Source: JANOBD01 sp031411495 (GTDB lineage Bacteria; Planctomycetota; Phycisphaerae; Tepidisphaerales; Tepidisphaeraceae). Taken from it: a stretch of 64,000 nt of DNA. The position numbers and the translations under genes are program-made. The first letter of the stretch is position 1. Each line of letters opens with the position of its first letter. The notes under the pieces are model-generated. The model had not been told where the DNA came from, searched no databases, and was given only the letters and a program-made list of their open reading frames with translations. Positions 15,761 through 25,075 of the stretch are shown piece after piece. The stretch covers positions 1-64,000 of the forward strand of contig JANOBD010000053.1 in assembly GCA_031411495.1 (NCBI GenBank), given 5' to 3'.

Positions 15761-17245
15761 ATGCGCATCCTCTACCTGGATATCGACGCGCTGCGCCCCG
15801 ATCGGCTCGGCTGCTACGGATATCACCGCAACACCTCGCCGAACATTGATGCGATCGCCCGCGAAGGCGTTCGATTCGAGAATTACTTCACGCCCGATGC
15901 GCCGTGTCTTCCTTCGCGGACGGCGATGTACTCGGGACGATTCGGAATCCAGAGTGGCGTCGTCGGACATGGCGGGACGGCCGCGACGCCGAAGAACGAA
16001 GGCCAGTCGCGCGAGTTTCGTGACCAGTTCGATGCCCAGGGCCTCGCTTCACAACTCCAGCGAGCGGGCTTCCACACCGCGATGGTCTCACCCTTCGGGC
16101 AGCGTCATGCGGCGTGGTGGTTCTACGCGGGCTTCAACGAGATCCATAACACCGGAAAGTGTGGAATCGAGAGCGCGGAGGAAGTCGATCCGGTCCTCTT
16201 CGATTGGCTGGACCGGAACGTCTCACGCGACAACTGGTTCCTGCACGTGAACTTCTGGGACGCGCACACGCCGTACCGCGTGCCGGCAGGTTATGGCGAG
16301 CCGTTCGCGAGCGATCCGCTGCCGGCACATCTGGACCGCATCGAACTCATCAGGCGTCACAACGCGTTCGTCGGCCCGCACTGCTCGCTGCAGATTTCGA
16401 TGTACGACGACGCCGAGCGGCCGGGCTTTCCGCGCCAGCCAGGAAAGGTGAATGATCTGGCCTCCATGCGCAGGCTCGTCGACGGCTATGACACGGCCAT
16501 TCGCTACATCGATGACCGCGTCGCCCGCATCGTCTCGATGCTCAACGCCGCAGGCGTCTACGAAGATACGGCGATTCTCATCTCGGCAGATCATGGGGAA
16601 AACTTCGGCGAGCTCGGCATCTATGCCGAACACGCGACGGCCGACGTCGCGACGTGCCGGATTCCGATGATCATCAAATGGCCCGGCATGAAGCAGGACG
16701 CCGTCGATCGCGGCTTTCACTACAACATCGACCTCGCGCCGACGTTGATGGACCTGATCGGGCGGAAGCCGTGCCCGCTCTGGGATGGAGAAAGTTACGC
16801 CGATACGCTGCGAACGGGCTCTGTCCATTCGCGGGACGAAGTGATCCTTTCGCAATGCGCGCACGTCTGCCAGCGAAGCGTGCGATGGGATCGATGGCTC
16901 TACATGCGCACCTGGCACGACGGGTTTCATTTGTTCCCCGAAGAGATGCTCTACGACATCGCTGCCGATCCGTTCGAGCAGAATGACGTGGCGCTGGAGC
17001 ATCCTGAAGTCGTTCGCGAAGGCGCGCGTCGATTGGAGCGCTGGCACCAGACTCAATTCGCCAAGATGCCCGACAAACACGATCCGATGCAGACGGTGCT
17101 CAGCGAAGGCGGACCCTACCATGCCAGCACGCTGCCCGGGCGATCGATGCTGCGCGGGTATCTGGCATTTCTCGAACGGACCGGCCGTGCCGAGGGTGCG
17201 GCGAAGCTGCGGGCCAAATATGCCGTCGAATTGTCCAGGCTCTGA
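15761..17245 (+). CDS. Sulfatase (formylglycine-dependent)
   Basis: 494 residues. Start ATG 15761 gives a product beginning directly with strand beta-1 MRILYLDIDALRPDRLGCYG, so no signal peptide and a cytoplasmic enzyme. C49-L-P-S-R is the CxPSR site oxidised to formylglycine; metal ligands are seen in DID (N-terminal) and ISADHGENFGE. FNEIHNTG and NFWDAHTPY follow the type I sulfatase pattern. It hydrolyses sulfate esters, probably of sulfated polysaccharide breakdown products, a hallmark of planctomycetes. It is divergent from the tRNA and just upstream of scpB; no functional link between the two is evident. Confidence 0.88.
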   Translation: MRILYLDIDALRPDRLGCYGYHRNTSPNIDAIAREGVRFENYFTPDAPCLPSRTAMYSGRFGIQSGVVGHGGTAATPKNEGQSREFRDQFDAQGLASQLQRAGFHTAMVSPFGQRHAAWWFYAGFNEIHNTGKCGIESAEEVDPVLFDWLDRNVSRDNWFLHVNFWDAHTPYRVPAGYGEPFASDPLPAHLDRIELIRRHNAFVGPHCSLQISMYDDAERPGFPRQPGKVNDLASMRRLVDGYDTAIRYIDDRVARIVSMLNAAGVYEDTAILISADHGENFGELGIYAEHATADVATCRIPMIIKWPGMKQDAVDRGFHYNIDLAPTLMDLIGRKPCPLWDGESYADTLRTGSVHSRDEVILSQCAHVCQRSVRWDRWLYMRTWHDGFHLFPEEMLYDIAADPFEQNDVALEHPEVVREGARRLERWHQTQFAKMPDKHDPMQTVLSEGGPYHASTLPGRSMLRGYLAFLERTGRAEGAAKLRAKYAVELSRL

Positions 17246-17328
17246 CGCACGTGCGACCATTCGCGCCAAAGCCCCGTCGACTTCCGTGCCGACAACTGAG
17301 ACAGTGGCATGTTGAATCAGGAGACCGC

Positions 17329-18108
17329 ATGAGCCTCGTCGAAAGAGAAATCCGCGACCGCGTCGGCATCCTCACGCTGAACAATCCGCCTAAGCGAAAT
17401 GCGCTGAGCCACAACTTGATCGATGCGCTGCTGGATGGGTTGACCGCACTCGGCGAGGCGAGCGTGCGCGCGGTGATCCTGCGCGCCTACAAAGGCGCGA
17501 AAGTGTTTTCGGCCGGCCACGACGTGACCGAACTGCCCAAGAATGGCCGCGATCCGCTGGCGTATAACGACCCGCTGCGCCGGGTCGTGCGCTCTTTCGA
17601 GGCGCATCCGTGTCCGGTCATCGCGATGATCGAAGGGACGGTATGGGGCGGCGCGTGCGAGCTGGTCGTGGCGTGCGATTTCGCGGTCTGCACGCCAGAG
17701 GCGACGTTCGCGATCACGCCGGCCAAGCTCGGCGTTCCGTACAACATCAGCGGGCTGCTGAACTTCCTCAACTCGGCGCCGCTGTCGACCGTGAAGGAAA
17801 TGCTGTTCACCGCCGCGCCGATCTCCGCGGATCGTGCGCTGAGGTGCGGGCTGGTCAATCACGTTGCGGAGATCGACGAGCTGGAGGCGCTGACGTTCCG
17901 GATCGCCGATCAGATCACGCACGTCTCGCCGCTGGTGGTGAGTTGCATGAAGGAGGAACTGCGGATCATCAGCAACGCCTCGCCGATGTCGCCGGACACG
18001 TTCGAGCGGATCCAGGGCCTGCGTCGATCCAGCTACGACAGCGCCGATTACCAGGAGGGGATCCGGGCGTTCATGGAGCGCAGGCCGCCGGTATTTCACG
18101 GGAAGTGA
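17329..18108 (+). CDS. scpB: Methylmalonyl-CoA decarboxylase (enoyl-CoA hydratase family)
   Basis: 259 residues of the crotonase fold. Segment by segment it follows E. coli ScpB/YgfG: VFSAGHDVTELP, GRDPLAYNDPLR, MIEGTVWGGACELV, FAITPAKLGVPYN, KEMLFTAAPISADRAL, ERIQGLRRSSYDS and YQEGIRAF. It would decarboxylate methylmalonyl-CoA to propionyl-CoA. The methylmalonyl-CoA mutase partner found beside scpB in enterobacteria is not in this window. ATG 17329 with AGGAGACC upstream decides the start. Other crotonases remain possible but the VWGGACE region fits the decarboxylase best. Confidence 0.85.
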   Translation: MSLVEREIRDRVGILTLNNPPKRNALSHNLIDALLDGLTALGEASVRAVILRAYKGAKVFSAGHDVTELPKNGRDPLAYNDPLRRVVRSFEAHPCPVIAMIEGTVWGGACELVVACDFAVCTPEATFAITPAKLGVPYNISGLLNFLNSAPLSTVKEMLFTAAPISADRALRCGLVNHVAEIDELEALTFRIADQITHVSPLVVSCMKEELRIISNASPMSPDTFERIQGLRRSSYDSADYQEGIRAFMERRPPVFHGK

Positions 18109-18155
18109 TTCGCGGCGGCAGACAGATGGCGAGAAAGACCTTGGCGGACGACAAG

Positions 18156-18191
18156 GAAGAAGGCGACGGGCAGATGCCGGTCGCCTTCTTC
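18156..18191. terminator. Bidirectional terminator between scpB and amt
   Basis: GAAGAAGGCGAC and GTCGCCTTCTTC form a perfect 12-bp stem with a 12-base loop, followed by GTTTCTGTTC. It lies between two convergent genes. Confidence 0.8.
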
Positions 18192-18216
18192 GTTTCTGTT
18201 CGATCGGGACTGGAAC

Positions 18217-19713
18217 TCAGTTCGAGGTCGAGAGGTTGTAGCCGGCTTCCTGGTGGACGGTGATGTCCAGGCCTTCGGCTTCGTCGGCTTCCTTCACACG
18301 CAGGCCGAGTGTCGCCTTGATGGCGAAGCCCAGGCCGAGCGAGACGACGAAAGCGAGGATCGCCGCGACCGCGAGAGCGGTGAACTGGATGCCCAGTTGC
18401 GTGCCGATGCTGTTGGTCGATCCGCGGACGAAGAAGACACCGACGAGGATGGCGCCGAGTGCGCCGCCGACGCCGTGGACGCCGAAGGCATCCAGCGAGT
18501 CGTCATACTTGAAGACCTTTTTGAGCTGGCAGCCGAAGTAGCAGACGACGCCGCCGATGAGGCCCAGGGCGAGCGCGCCGGCGGGGCTGACGAAACCGGC
18601 ACACGGGGTAATCACGACGAGACCGGCAACCATGCCCGATGCGAAGCCAAGGATCGTCGGCTTGCCGTCCTTGAGCCACTCGACCACCATCCATGCGAGG
18701 GCGGCGGCAGCGGCCGCGGTCTGGGTGGTGGCGAAGGCGAGCGCCGCGACGCCGCCGGCAACCGGCAGTGCCGAGCCGCCGACACCGATCGCCGAGCCGG
18801 CATTGAAGCCGAACCAGCCGAACCACAGGAGACCGGCACCGATCAGCGTGTAACCGAGCGAGTGCGGGGCCATCGGCTTGGTGCCGTAGCCGGCACGCGG
18901 GCCGACGACGAGCGTCAGAGCCAGTGCCGACACACCAGCGAGGACGTGAACGACCGTTCCGCCGGCGAAGTCGAGCGCGCCCTTCTGGAAGAGCCAGCCG
19001 TTGACGTTCCAGACCATGTGGGCGATCGGGCAGTAAACGATCAGCGACCAGAGGACGAGGAAGAGGAGCAAGGGTCCGAAGCGGACGCGCTCGACGACCG
19101 ACCCGATGATCAGCGCGGGCGTGATGATCGCGAACATACCCTGGAACATCACGAAGACGAGCTCCGGTACGCCGGTGGAAACCGCGCCGGTCGTATCACC
19201 CGAGGTCAGAATGCCGGTCCATCCGGCGGCCTTGGTGACGTTCCCTTTGCCGTCGGTTTCTTCGGGCGTTCCGAACTGTTTGAGTCCGACCAGGTTCGAA
19301 TCGAAGCCAAGAATGCTCTTGGTCGTGCCGTTGTCTGGGTTGATGCCGGCCTTGATCAGCGCGTGCTCGCCGCCGCCGGTAGTTGCATCCACGACGGGGA
19401 ACACCAGTGCGTAACCCACGACGACCCACAACACGCCGATCACGCCGCAGCAGACCATAACGTTGAGGAACGTATTGAGGACATTCTTGGCACGGACCAT
19501 GCCGCCGTAGAACAGGGCAAGGCCGGGCATCATCAGCAGGACCAGCGCCGAGCTCATGAGCAACCATGCGGTGGAGCCTGTATCGATGGTGCTGGTCATC
19601 CAAGGCGCCACCGGAGCGGCGGCAGGCGTGTCCTGCGCCAAGGCGAGCGTCGGCAATGCGACAAGAGCCAGCGCACACAAGGGCGCAAGCCAGCGGAGTT
19701 TCAGACGATGCAT
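18217..19713 (-). CDS. amt: Ammonium transporter (Amt/MEP/Rh family)
   Basis: 498 residues: signal peptide (LAPLCALALVALPTLALAQ) followed by 11-12 membrane segments. Family marks are WLLMSSALVLLMMPGLALFYGGMVR-type TM1, FVMFQGMFAIITPALI, DFAGGTVVHVLAG and GFNAGSAIG, and the pore His in HGVGGALGAILVG. It imports NH4+/NH3 under nitrogen limitation. No GlnK gene is next to it. The start at 19713 follows GGAAGGTGATC. A consensus sigma-54 promoter at 19795-19809 implies NtrC-type control. Confidence 0.95.
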   Translation of the reverse strand: MHRLKLRWLAPLCALALVALPTLALAQDTPAAAPVAPWMTSTIDTGSTAWLLMSSALVLLMMPGLALFYGGMVRAKNVLNTFLNVMVCCGVIGVLWVVVGYALVFPVVDATTGGGEHALIKAGINPDNGTTKSILGFDSNLVGLKQFGTPEETDGKGNVTKAAGWTGILTSGDTTGAVSTGVPELVFVMFQGMFAIITPALIIGSVVERVRFGPLLLFLVLWSLIVYCPIAHMVWNVNGWLFQKGALDFAGGTVVHVLAGVSALALTLVVGPRAGYGTKPMAPHSLGYTLIGAGLLWFGWFGFNAGSAIGVGGSALPVAGGVAALAFATTQTAAAAAALAWMVVEWLKDGKPTILGFASGMVAGLVVITPCAGFVSPAGALALGLIGGVVCYFGCQLKKVFKYDDSLDAFGVHGVGGALGAILVGVFFVRGSTNSIGTQLGIQFTALAVAAILAFVVSLGLGFAIKATLGLRVKEADEAEGLDITVHQEAGYNLSTSN

Positions 19714-20054
19714 AATGGGATCACCTTCCGCCACGGGCGGGGTTAAGTTGCGCCTGGTTGGGACGCGCTGCACTATTGGTTGGTGGTTTTCTAGGCAAAG
19801 CTGGTGCCAGCTCTGTGCAGGACTGGGGGATTGGATTGAGACACCGACTGTCCGGCAGATTTCTATCGGGGTCGAGGAATTCTAGAATTATGACGTTGCC
19901 TAATCCGGTTGCGTCCCAATTCCGGAACATCGTCGATGCGCAAATTCTGTGCAGCTGTCCAGAGCGAGAGGTCCCGGGCCAGCCACCCATCGGTTGGGAA
20001 CGGTCGGCGGCGGCCGTAACGGGTCGGTGGATCCACATCCTGAGGGGATTCGTT
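19714..20054. other. Divergent-side upstream region of amt
   Basis: 341 bases with no gene. It contains the sigma-54 promoter of amt near its left end. I see no clear NtrC (TGCACC-N5-GGTGCA) site pair and no other structure. Confidence 0.6.
19795..19809 (-). promoter_or_regulatory. Sigma-54 (-24/-12) promoter of amt
   Basis: On the minus strand the sequence is TGGCAC-CAGCT-TTGC, a full match to the TGGCAC-N5-TTGC consensus with GG and GC at the correct 12/13 spacing. Predicted transcription start near 19783, giving a leader of about 70 bases. Confidence 0.8.
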
Positions 20055-20249
20055 TCAGCTGCGTGACCCATGCCGGAGCCGAACGCCGATCATTCCGAGC
20101 ACGACACACGCCACCGCGGCCGAGAGCCACAGGTAGGGTGACGTGGAGTGATCACCCGACTGGATCTGCTTCTGGCCGCGCCAGAAGAGGACGAATCCGA
20201 TGATGAGGAACGAGAAGGCCAGCCGTTTCAGCCATGCGCGGGGGGTCAT
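20055..20249 (-). CDS. Small two-TM membrane protein
   Basis: 64 residues: a basic start (MTPRAWLKRL), a hydrophobic segment AFSFLIIGFVLFW, a short polar loop and a second segment LWLSAAVACVVLGMIGV ending in RLRHGSRS. Probably an inner-membrane protein with both ends inside. No family was recognised. Confidence 0.6.
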   Translation of the reverse strand: MTPRAWLKRLAFSFLIIGFVLFWRGQKQIQSGDHSTSPYLWLSAAVACVVLGMIGVRLRHGSRS

Positions 20250-20419
20250 CGTTTGAGCATCGTAGACGAAAAGATGGGTTTTTGAGTCAGATTGACGCTT
20301 GTGGCGTTTTTTCCAGCGCCATCGGCCGATAAACTGGCGTATGACTCAGATAGCGTGTGCAGTACCGGCATGCGCCGATCAAGCCTTCTGGGAACCGGTT
20401 CGATACAGGGGATGTGAAC

Positions 20420-21001
20420 ATGAAGAAATCGATTCTCGGCATCGCACTCCTCGCCGCCACACTATTCGGCGCACCAGCTCAGGCCGGCCGCCCGGCCATT
20501 GATGAGGCGCGGGCGAAACTGATGCGACTGCACATCCGGCTGTACTCGGAAGCGATCAACGCACCGCAGGTCACCGAGGCGCAGCGCGCGGCCGGCCAGG
20601 CATACTCGGCAATGTACCTGCACCGGACCGACGTCCTCACCCGCCTCTACCAGACCCAGGAATACAAGGACCTTCGCCTGGCCCTCTATCACACCCAGCG
20701 TCGGCTTACCGGTGTGCGCGAGGAGATCCCGGTTCGCATCCAGAAGATCATGGACGGTGCGACGGATGCCTTGGCGGTCCGCGTCCAGATCACCCAGCTC
20801 GAATCAAACGCACTCGAGGCCGACGCGGCATTCGTCGAGGCTCGCGATCAGGCCAACGCACTCAACGCTGCTTACCGGCGGGTCCTTCGCGATTCGCTCG
20901 CGACGATCAAGTCGAACCCTGAGTTCATGTCGCTCAGTGACCAGGTTGCCAGCCTGCAGCAATCGATCACCGGCATGCGGTCCGTCAGCCGAATGAACTG
21001 A
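20420..21001 (+). CDS. Secreted coiled-coil protein of unknown function
   Basis: 193 residues. MKKSILGIALLAATLFGAPAQA is a typical signal peptide with an AQA cleavage site. The mature protein is almost entirely helical (QKIMDGATDALAVRVQITQLESNALEADAAF and similar), so a periplasmic coiled coil is likely. Start 20420 is chosen for the signal peptide; an earlier Met at 20357 would hide it. Confidence 0.7.
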   Translation: MKKSILGIALLAATLFGAPAQAGRPAIDEARAKLMRLHIRLYSEAINAPQVTEAQRAAGQAYSAMYLHRTDVLTRLYQTQEYKDLRLALYHTQRRLTGVREEIPVRIQKIMDGATDALAVRVQITQLESNALEADAAFVEARDQANALNAAYRRVLRDSLATIKSNPEFMSLSDQVASLQQSITGMRSVSRMN

Positions 21002-21095
21002 ACCTCGCCGGCGGAACCGAAACGGCCGTTGAATTTAATATCCGATTTTGCACGCGTTCACGACATTCAAACCGCTTCGCAGTAAAAAACGCCAC

Positions 21096-22130
21096 ATGAT
21101 TCGCTGGCTGACCTCGATCGTCCTCGTCACCGTCTGCCTGACCACTCTCACGTGCGCCCAGCAGACCAGGCCCGCCGTTCCGCACGTGCTCATCATCAGC
21201 ATTGACGGCCTTCGGCCGGACTGTCTGCTCCGCGCAGATGCACCCAATCTCCGTAAGCTGATGAATGTCGGCGCCTTCTCGATGTGGGCGCGCACCACCG
21301 ACATCGCCATCACGCTGCCGTCGCATGTCAGCATGCTCACCGGAGTCACTCCGGAGAAGCACGGCATCGGCTTCAACAGCGATCCGCCGGCGGACGCCAG
21401 GATCGCCGTGCCCACGCTGTTCGACCTGGCCAAGGAGCACGGCTTTTCAACGGGCATGGCATCGGGCAAGCGAAAGTTCACGCTTTTTTCCAATACCGGC
21501 CACCTTGACCATTTCTGGACGCCCGCCGAGACCGTTGTCGACGACGCGAGCACCGCGACGCATGCCGTCGAACTCATCTCAGACTTCAGGCCCGACGTGA
21601 TGTTCGTTCACTTCGGCGCGACGGATGCAACCGGCCACGGCGTTGGCTGGGGCACGCCGGAGCAGATCCAGACGATCTCCCTCGCCGACGCCGCCGTCGG
21701 TCGGGTGCTCGATGCGTATCAAAAGGCCGGCCTGCTCGACGACACGTTCATCATCGTCAGCGCCGACCACGGCGGCAGCCTGCTGAGCCACGGGCGAGGC
21801 GACCCGCGCTCGCATTTTATTCCATGGATCGCCGTAGGGCCTGGCGTGCGAAGCGACTTCGACCTGACACGCCTCGGCAAGGATTACGACCTCTCCACCT
21901 TCGACACGTTTGCCACGGCGTGCTACGTGCTGAAGATCGACCCGCCTGCCGACATCGACGGGCATGCGGTGACGGAAATGTTCCTCAATGCCGACCTCCT
22001 GCAGCCGACCGCGCCTACCACACAGTCCGCGGCAACGCGAACCCCAGGCGCTCAGCCCGCCGCGCCAGAGCCGGCACCGATGTCGCCGGCCCCGGCCACA
22101 ACGTCGTCGCAGTCGACTCCGCCAGGTTGA
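21096..22130 (+). CDS. Exported alkaline phosphatase-superfamily phosphodiesterase
   Basis: 344 residues. Signal peptide (MIRWLTSIVLVTVCLTTLTCA, with a possible lipobox LTC). Core matches the type I phosphodiesterase/nucleotide pyrophosphatase family: ISIDGLRPD (first metal Asp), LPSHVSMLTG with a Ser/Thr nucleophile, FVHFGATDATGH and VSADHGG (metal ligands), and a later H in SHFIPW. About 50 residues at the end are Pro/Ala/Thr-rich and probably disordered. It would cleave phosphodiester or phosphate monoester bonds outside the cytoplasm. Confidence 0.85.
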   Translation: MIRWLTSIVLVTVCLTTLTCAQQTRPAVPHVLIISIDGLRPDCLLRADAPNLRKLMNVGAFSMWARTTDIAITLPSHVSMLTGVTPEKHGIGFNSDPPADARIAVPTLFDLAKEHGFSTGMASGKRKFTLFSNTGHLDHFWTPAETVVDDASTATHAVELISDFRPDVMFVHFGATDATGHGVGWGTPEQIQTISLADAAVGRVLDAYQKAGLLDDTFIIVSADHGGSLLSHGRGDPRSHFIPWIAVGPGVRSDFDLTRLGKDYDLSTFDTFATACYVLKIDPPADIDGHAVTEMFLNADLLQPTAPTTQSAATRTPGAQPAAPEPAPMSPAPATTSSQSTPPG

Positions 22131-22428
22131 AAGGATCGCCTGGCGAATGGAAGTGCTACACGGACGCCAATTGATGTCGGCGGTAACGCTCTGACGACCT
22201 TATGCTCGCCGCCTCCAGCGCGCTCATACGGCTCCTCGGCGATCCCACGTTGCAGCGATTGAGGAATATCGGCGGCGCCGACTCGAACTCATCTCTTCTG
22301 CACGGGAAATTACTTGAAACCGAATCAGGCACCAAAGAAAACACCGGCTGTGGGGGAATCCACGGCCGGTGAAGGGCAAAGGGAGAGGTTGTGTATCGCG
22401 CCGCTGGAAGGTCGGGCGCGATCGTTGT
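22131..22428. other. Intergenic region between convergent genes
   Basis: 298 bases with no supported gene. The only structure seen is the minus-strand terminator at 22334-22371. Confidence 0.5.
22334..22371 (-). terminator. Rho-independent terminator of the DUF4394 gene
   Basis: On the minus strand, CACCGGC..GTGG and CCAC..GCCGGTG form the stem, followed by TTTTCTTT. It lies 58 bases beyond the stop at 22429. Confidence 0.8.
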
Positions 22429-23289
22429 TCACTTGCGGCGTCGAAGACCCATCGTCGCGACTCCGCCGAGCAGGCCGAGCGTGGTTGGCTCGGGAATGGC
22501 AACGGTGATGTCGCGCACGAAAAGACCGCCTCCGATTTCGCCTACGAGGGCGGCCGCGCCTGTGGCGAGGTTAACGGTGTAGAGCTTGCTCGTGTCTGCC
22601 GGACCGAGGTTCCCCGACAGGTATGCGGTGTTGTTCGCGCCCGCGATGTCGAAGCCGACCAGATTTGTGACATCCACGCCGAGCGGCCCGACGGTCCCGA
22701 GCACGCCGGTGTTGTTCGCCTGGGTGACCAGGATGTTCAGCACCGAGTCGATTCCATACAGCTGCGTGGTCGTGCCGACAGGTGAACTATTGGTGTACGC
22801 AATGCCGACGACGCTGGGATTCGCACCGGCGTTTACGTCGCTTGCGCCATAATTCAGATTGGTTGCGACGAGCTGGGTTGTGCCGGTAATCGGATTGAGG
22901 ACGAAGTTGGCGTCGGTGTCGCTCACCAGCCGGATTCGATCAATCGTGGGGTTGAAGTCGAAGCCGAACTCGGTGCCGTTCGGGACGGGCGTGAAGCCCG
23001 TGCCAACTGCGGTTGCGACGCCCGTCGTCGGGTTGATCGTATACAGACGGGCGGTGCTGCCCACGCCGTACAATTCGCCGGTCGCCGGACGGAAATCGAT
23101 ACCGGTGATGACTTCATTGCTCTGAAGTCCGCTGATGAATACGGCAGTTTGAATGGCGGAAGGGGCTGCACTATCGACGCTGAACAGATTGTTCTGCATC
23201 GTAACGCCATAAATGGCTACTGCGGAGGCGAACGATGCACCCGCACCGGTGGCCGAAAGGGCGGCAAGGACCGCTAGACGATGTCTCAT
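22429..23289 (-). CDS. DUF4394 PEP-CTERM secreted protein
   Basis: 286 residues. Signal peptide MRHRLAVLAALSATGAGASFASA, then repeated DUF4394 beta-strand units (YGVTMQNNLFSVD, TGELYGVGSTARLYTINPTTG, DRIRLVSDTDANFVLNPITG) expected to form a propeller. The C-terminus IPEPTTLGLLGG..RRRK is a PEP-CTERM sorting signal (PEP, hydrophobic segment, Arg cluster) processed by exosortase. Start 23289 has AGGAGAGGAGAG upstream. Probably an extracellular or surface protein; the biological role is unknown. Confidence 0.85.
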   Translation of the reverse strand: MRHRLAVLAALSATGAGASFASAVAIYGVTMQNNLFSVDSAAPSAIQTAVFISGLQSNEVITGIDFRPATGELYGVGSTARLYTINPTTGVATAVGTGFTPVPNGTEFGFDFNPTIDRIRLVSDTDANFVLNPITGTTQLVATNLNYGASDVNAGANPSVVGIAYTNSSPVGTTTQLYGIDSVLNILVTQANNTGVLGTVGPLGVDVTNLVGFDIAGANNTAYLSGNLGPADTSKLYTVNLATGAAALVGEIGGGLFVRDITVAIPEPTTLGLLGGVATMGLRRRK

Positions 23290-23496
23290 GCGAAAACTCT
23301 CCTCTCCTGGAGTCAATTAATGCCCACGCAGCCAAGACAACCCCGACCACGATCGCAGGCACCGTGGCAGACTACGGAGCGACCGATCAACCAGATGTAG
23401 GGATAACTCCTACGCTAAAGATTATTGTCATCCCGCAGCAAGCTAATGAAGAACAGCGGGTCGTAAGTTCTAATTGTTGCAGATACCCTCAACGGC

Positions 23497-24363
23497 ATGA
23501 GCTGTGCCGTCGTGATGTTGCTCTTCAGCGGAATCGTCGCCATTGGGTGCGCAGCCAAACCAAAACCAGAACGGATCGCCATGGCCCTCGACTTCACCAC
23601 GCCGACCGATGCCGGACTACAAACCGAACTGGAGTTGATCGACCTCGAGCTGCGCACCCGGCTGAACATGACCGACAAGCACGCCGCCGCCGGCATGATC
23701 GACCTGAATACGCATCGGGTCGCGATGATCTTTCCCGACCGCATCGAGTACGGCGCCAGCGTGCCGAAGGTCGGCATCCTCTACGCGTACTTCGTGCTGC
23801 ACCCGGATCTCGCGCAACTCAATTCGCAGACGCGGAAAGAGCTCGGCGAGATGGCCAAGGCCAGCAGCAACGAGATGGCCGCGAAGTTCAGCCAGCAGCT
23901 CGGGCTCAAGACGATTCAGGAGATCCTCAACCGCGACGGCTTCTACGATGCCGCACACGGCGGCGGCATCTGGGTCGGCAAACACTACGGCATCACCGGC
24001 GAACGCTACGGCGATCCGGTGGGCGACAATTCTCACGCCATCACCGTCCGCCAGATGCTGCGCTTCTGGCTGATGCTCGATCAGGATCAACTCGTTTCCA
24101 AGGAAGTCTCGCAAACGATGAAGCAGATCTTCGCCACGCCGGAGATCCCGCACGACGACATCAAGTTCGTCAAAGCGCTCAAGGACCGGAACCTGACGTT
24201 CCTCCGCAAGTGGGGCGAGTGGGAGAACTGGCAGCACGACACGGCGATCATCGAAGGGCCGGCCCGGAAGTACATCCTCGTGGGGATCACGAACCACGCC
24301 AGGGGCGATGACTATCTGATCGGCTTGGCGCAGCGGATCGATGACCTTTTCACGGCGCATTGA
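23497..24363 (+). CDS. Class A beta-lactamase-like serine hydrolase (lipoprotein)
   Basis: 288 residues. Lipoprotein signal with lipobox AIGC. The DD-peptidase/beta-lactamase fold is indicated by SVPK (SxxK, nucleophile Ser) and SSNEMA (SxN); the third KTG-like element is less clear (EGPARKYILVG region). Likely a membrane-anchored transpeptidase-like or beta-lactamase-related hydrolase. Real antibiotic resistance cannot be inferred. It precedes the phosphatase gene by 77 bases. Confidence 0.75.
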   Translation: MSCAVVMLLFSGIVAIGCAAKPKPERIAMALDFTTPTDAGLQTELELIDLELRTRLNMTDKHAAAGMIDLNTHRVAMIFPDRIEYGASVPKVGILYAYFVLHPDLAQLNSQTRKELGEMAKASSNEMAAKFSQQLGLKTIQEILNRDGFYDAAHGGGIWVGKHYGITGERYGDPVGDNSHAITVRQMLRFWLMLDQDQLVSKEVSQTMKQIFATPEIPHDDIKFVKALKDRNLTFLRKWGEWENWQHDTAIIEGPARKYILVGITNHARGDDYLIGLAQRIDDLFTAH

Positions 24364-24440
24364 GTGCGATAGCGGCATGAGCGCCCGCTCGTGATTTCAA
24401 TGAGCGCAACATGAGCGGGGCAGGTATGCCACGGAGGAAT

Positions 24441-25016
24441 ATGCATTTCGGAATCCCCATGTCCTGTCTGATCGCGATCGCGCTGCTGGGATGCGCTTCA
24501 ACCGCTCCAGTCAATCCGGCCGCGATGAATCCGGCACACGCTGCCGCCGACTCCTCGAGCATCCTCGGCGTCGACAACTTCGCGAAGATCTCCGAAACGC
24601 TCTATCGCGGCGAACAACCCACGGCCGAGGGATTTGCCGAGTTGCGGCGCCGCGGCATCAAGACGGTCGTGGATCTGCGCTTCTGGCACGATGACGCGTC
24701 ACTGCTTGCGGGTACCGGCCTGCGATACATCCGCCTGCGCTCCAACGCGTGGCACAGCGAGGATGAAGATGTCGTGGCCTTCCTGAGAATCGTCCGCGAT
24801 TCGGCGAACCAGCCGGTGTTCGTCCACTGCCAGCACGGCTCGGACCGAACCGGACTCATGATCGGTTCGTACCGCATCCTCGAACAGGGATGGTCGAGCG
24901 ATGAAGCGATCGCAGAACTCCCGGCATTCGGCTTCCACCCCGTGTTCGGTAACGTCGTCCGGTACCTGCGCGGCCTGGAGAAACGGAAAGATCAAATGAT
25001 TCGCGACCTCAAGTAG
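24441..25016 (+). CDS. Dual-specificity / tyrosine phosphatase lipoprotein
   Basis: 191 residues. Start 24441 follows CGGAGGAAT. Lipobox ALLGC places it on the membrane. The CX5R active site is HCQHGSDRTG, with the upstream strand TVVDLRFWHDD supplying the general acid, as in DUF442/DSP-type phosphatases. It probably dephosphorylates phosphotyrosine or another phosphate ester outside the cytoplasm. A short hairpin terminator follows the stop. Confidence 0.85.
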   Translation: MHFGIPMSCLIAIALLGCASTAPVNPAAMNPAHAAADSSSILGVDNFAKISETLYRGEQPTAEGFAELRRRGIKTVVDLRFWHDDASLLAGTGLRYIRLRSNAWHSEDEDVVAFLRIVRDSANQPVFVHCQHGSDRTGLMIGSYRILEQGWSSDEAIAELPAFGFHPVFGNVVRYLRGLEKRKDQMIRDLK

Positions 25017-25041
25017 CAGGAGCGTCTCGCTCCTGATTTTC
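25017..25041 (+). terminator. Hairpin terminator after the phosphatase gene
   Basis: CAGGAGCG and CGCTCCTG with a TCT loop, followed by ATTTTCTT. Confidence 0.75.
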
Positions 25042-25075
25042 TTCATGAGCGGGACACTCCTGATACGATTCGTCC

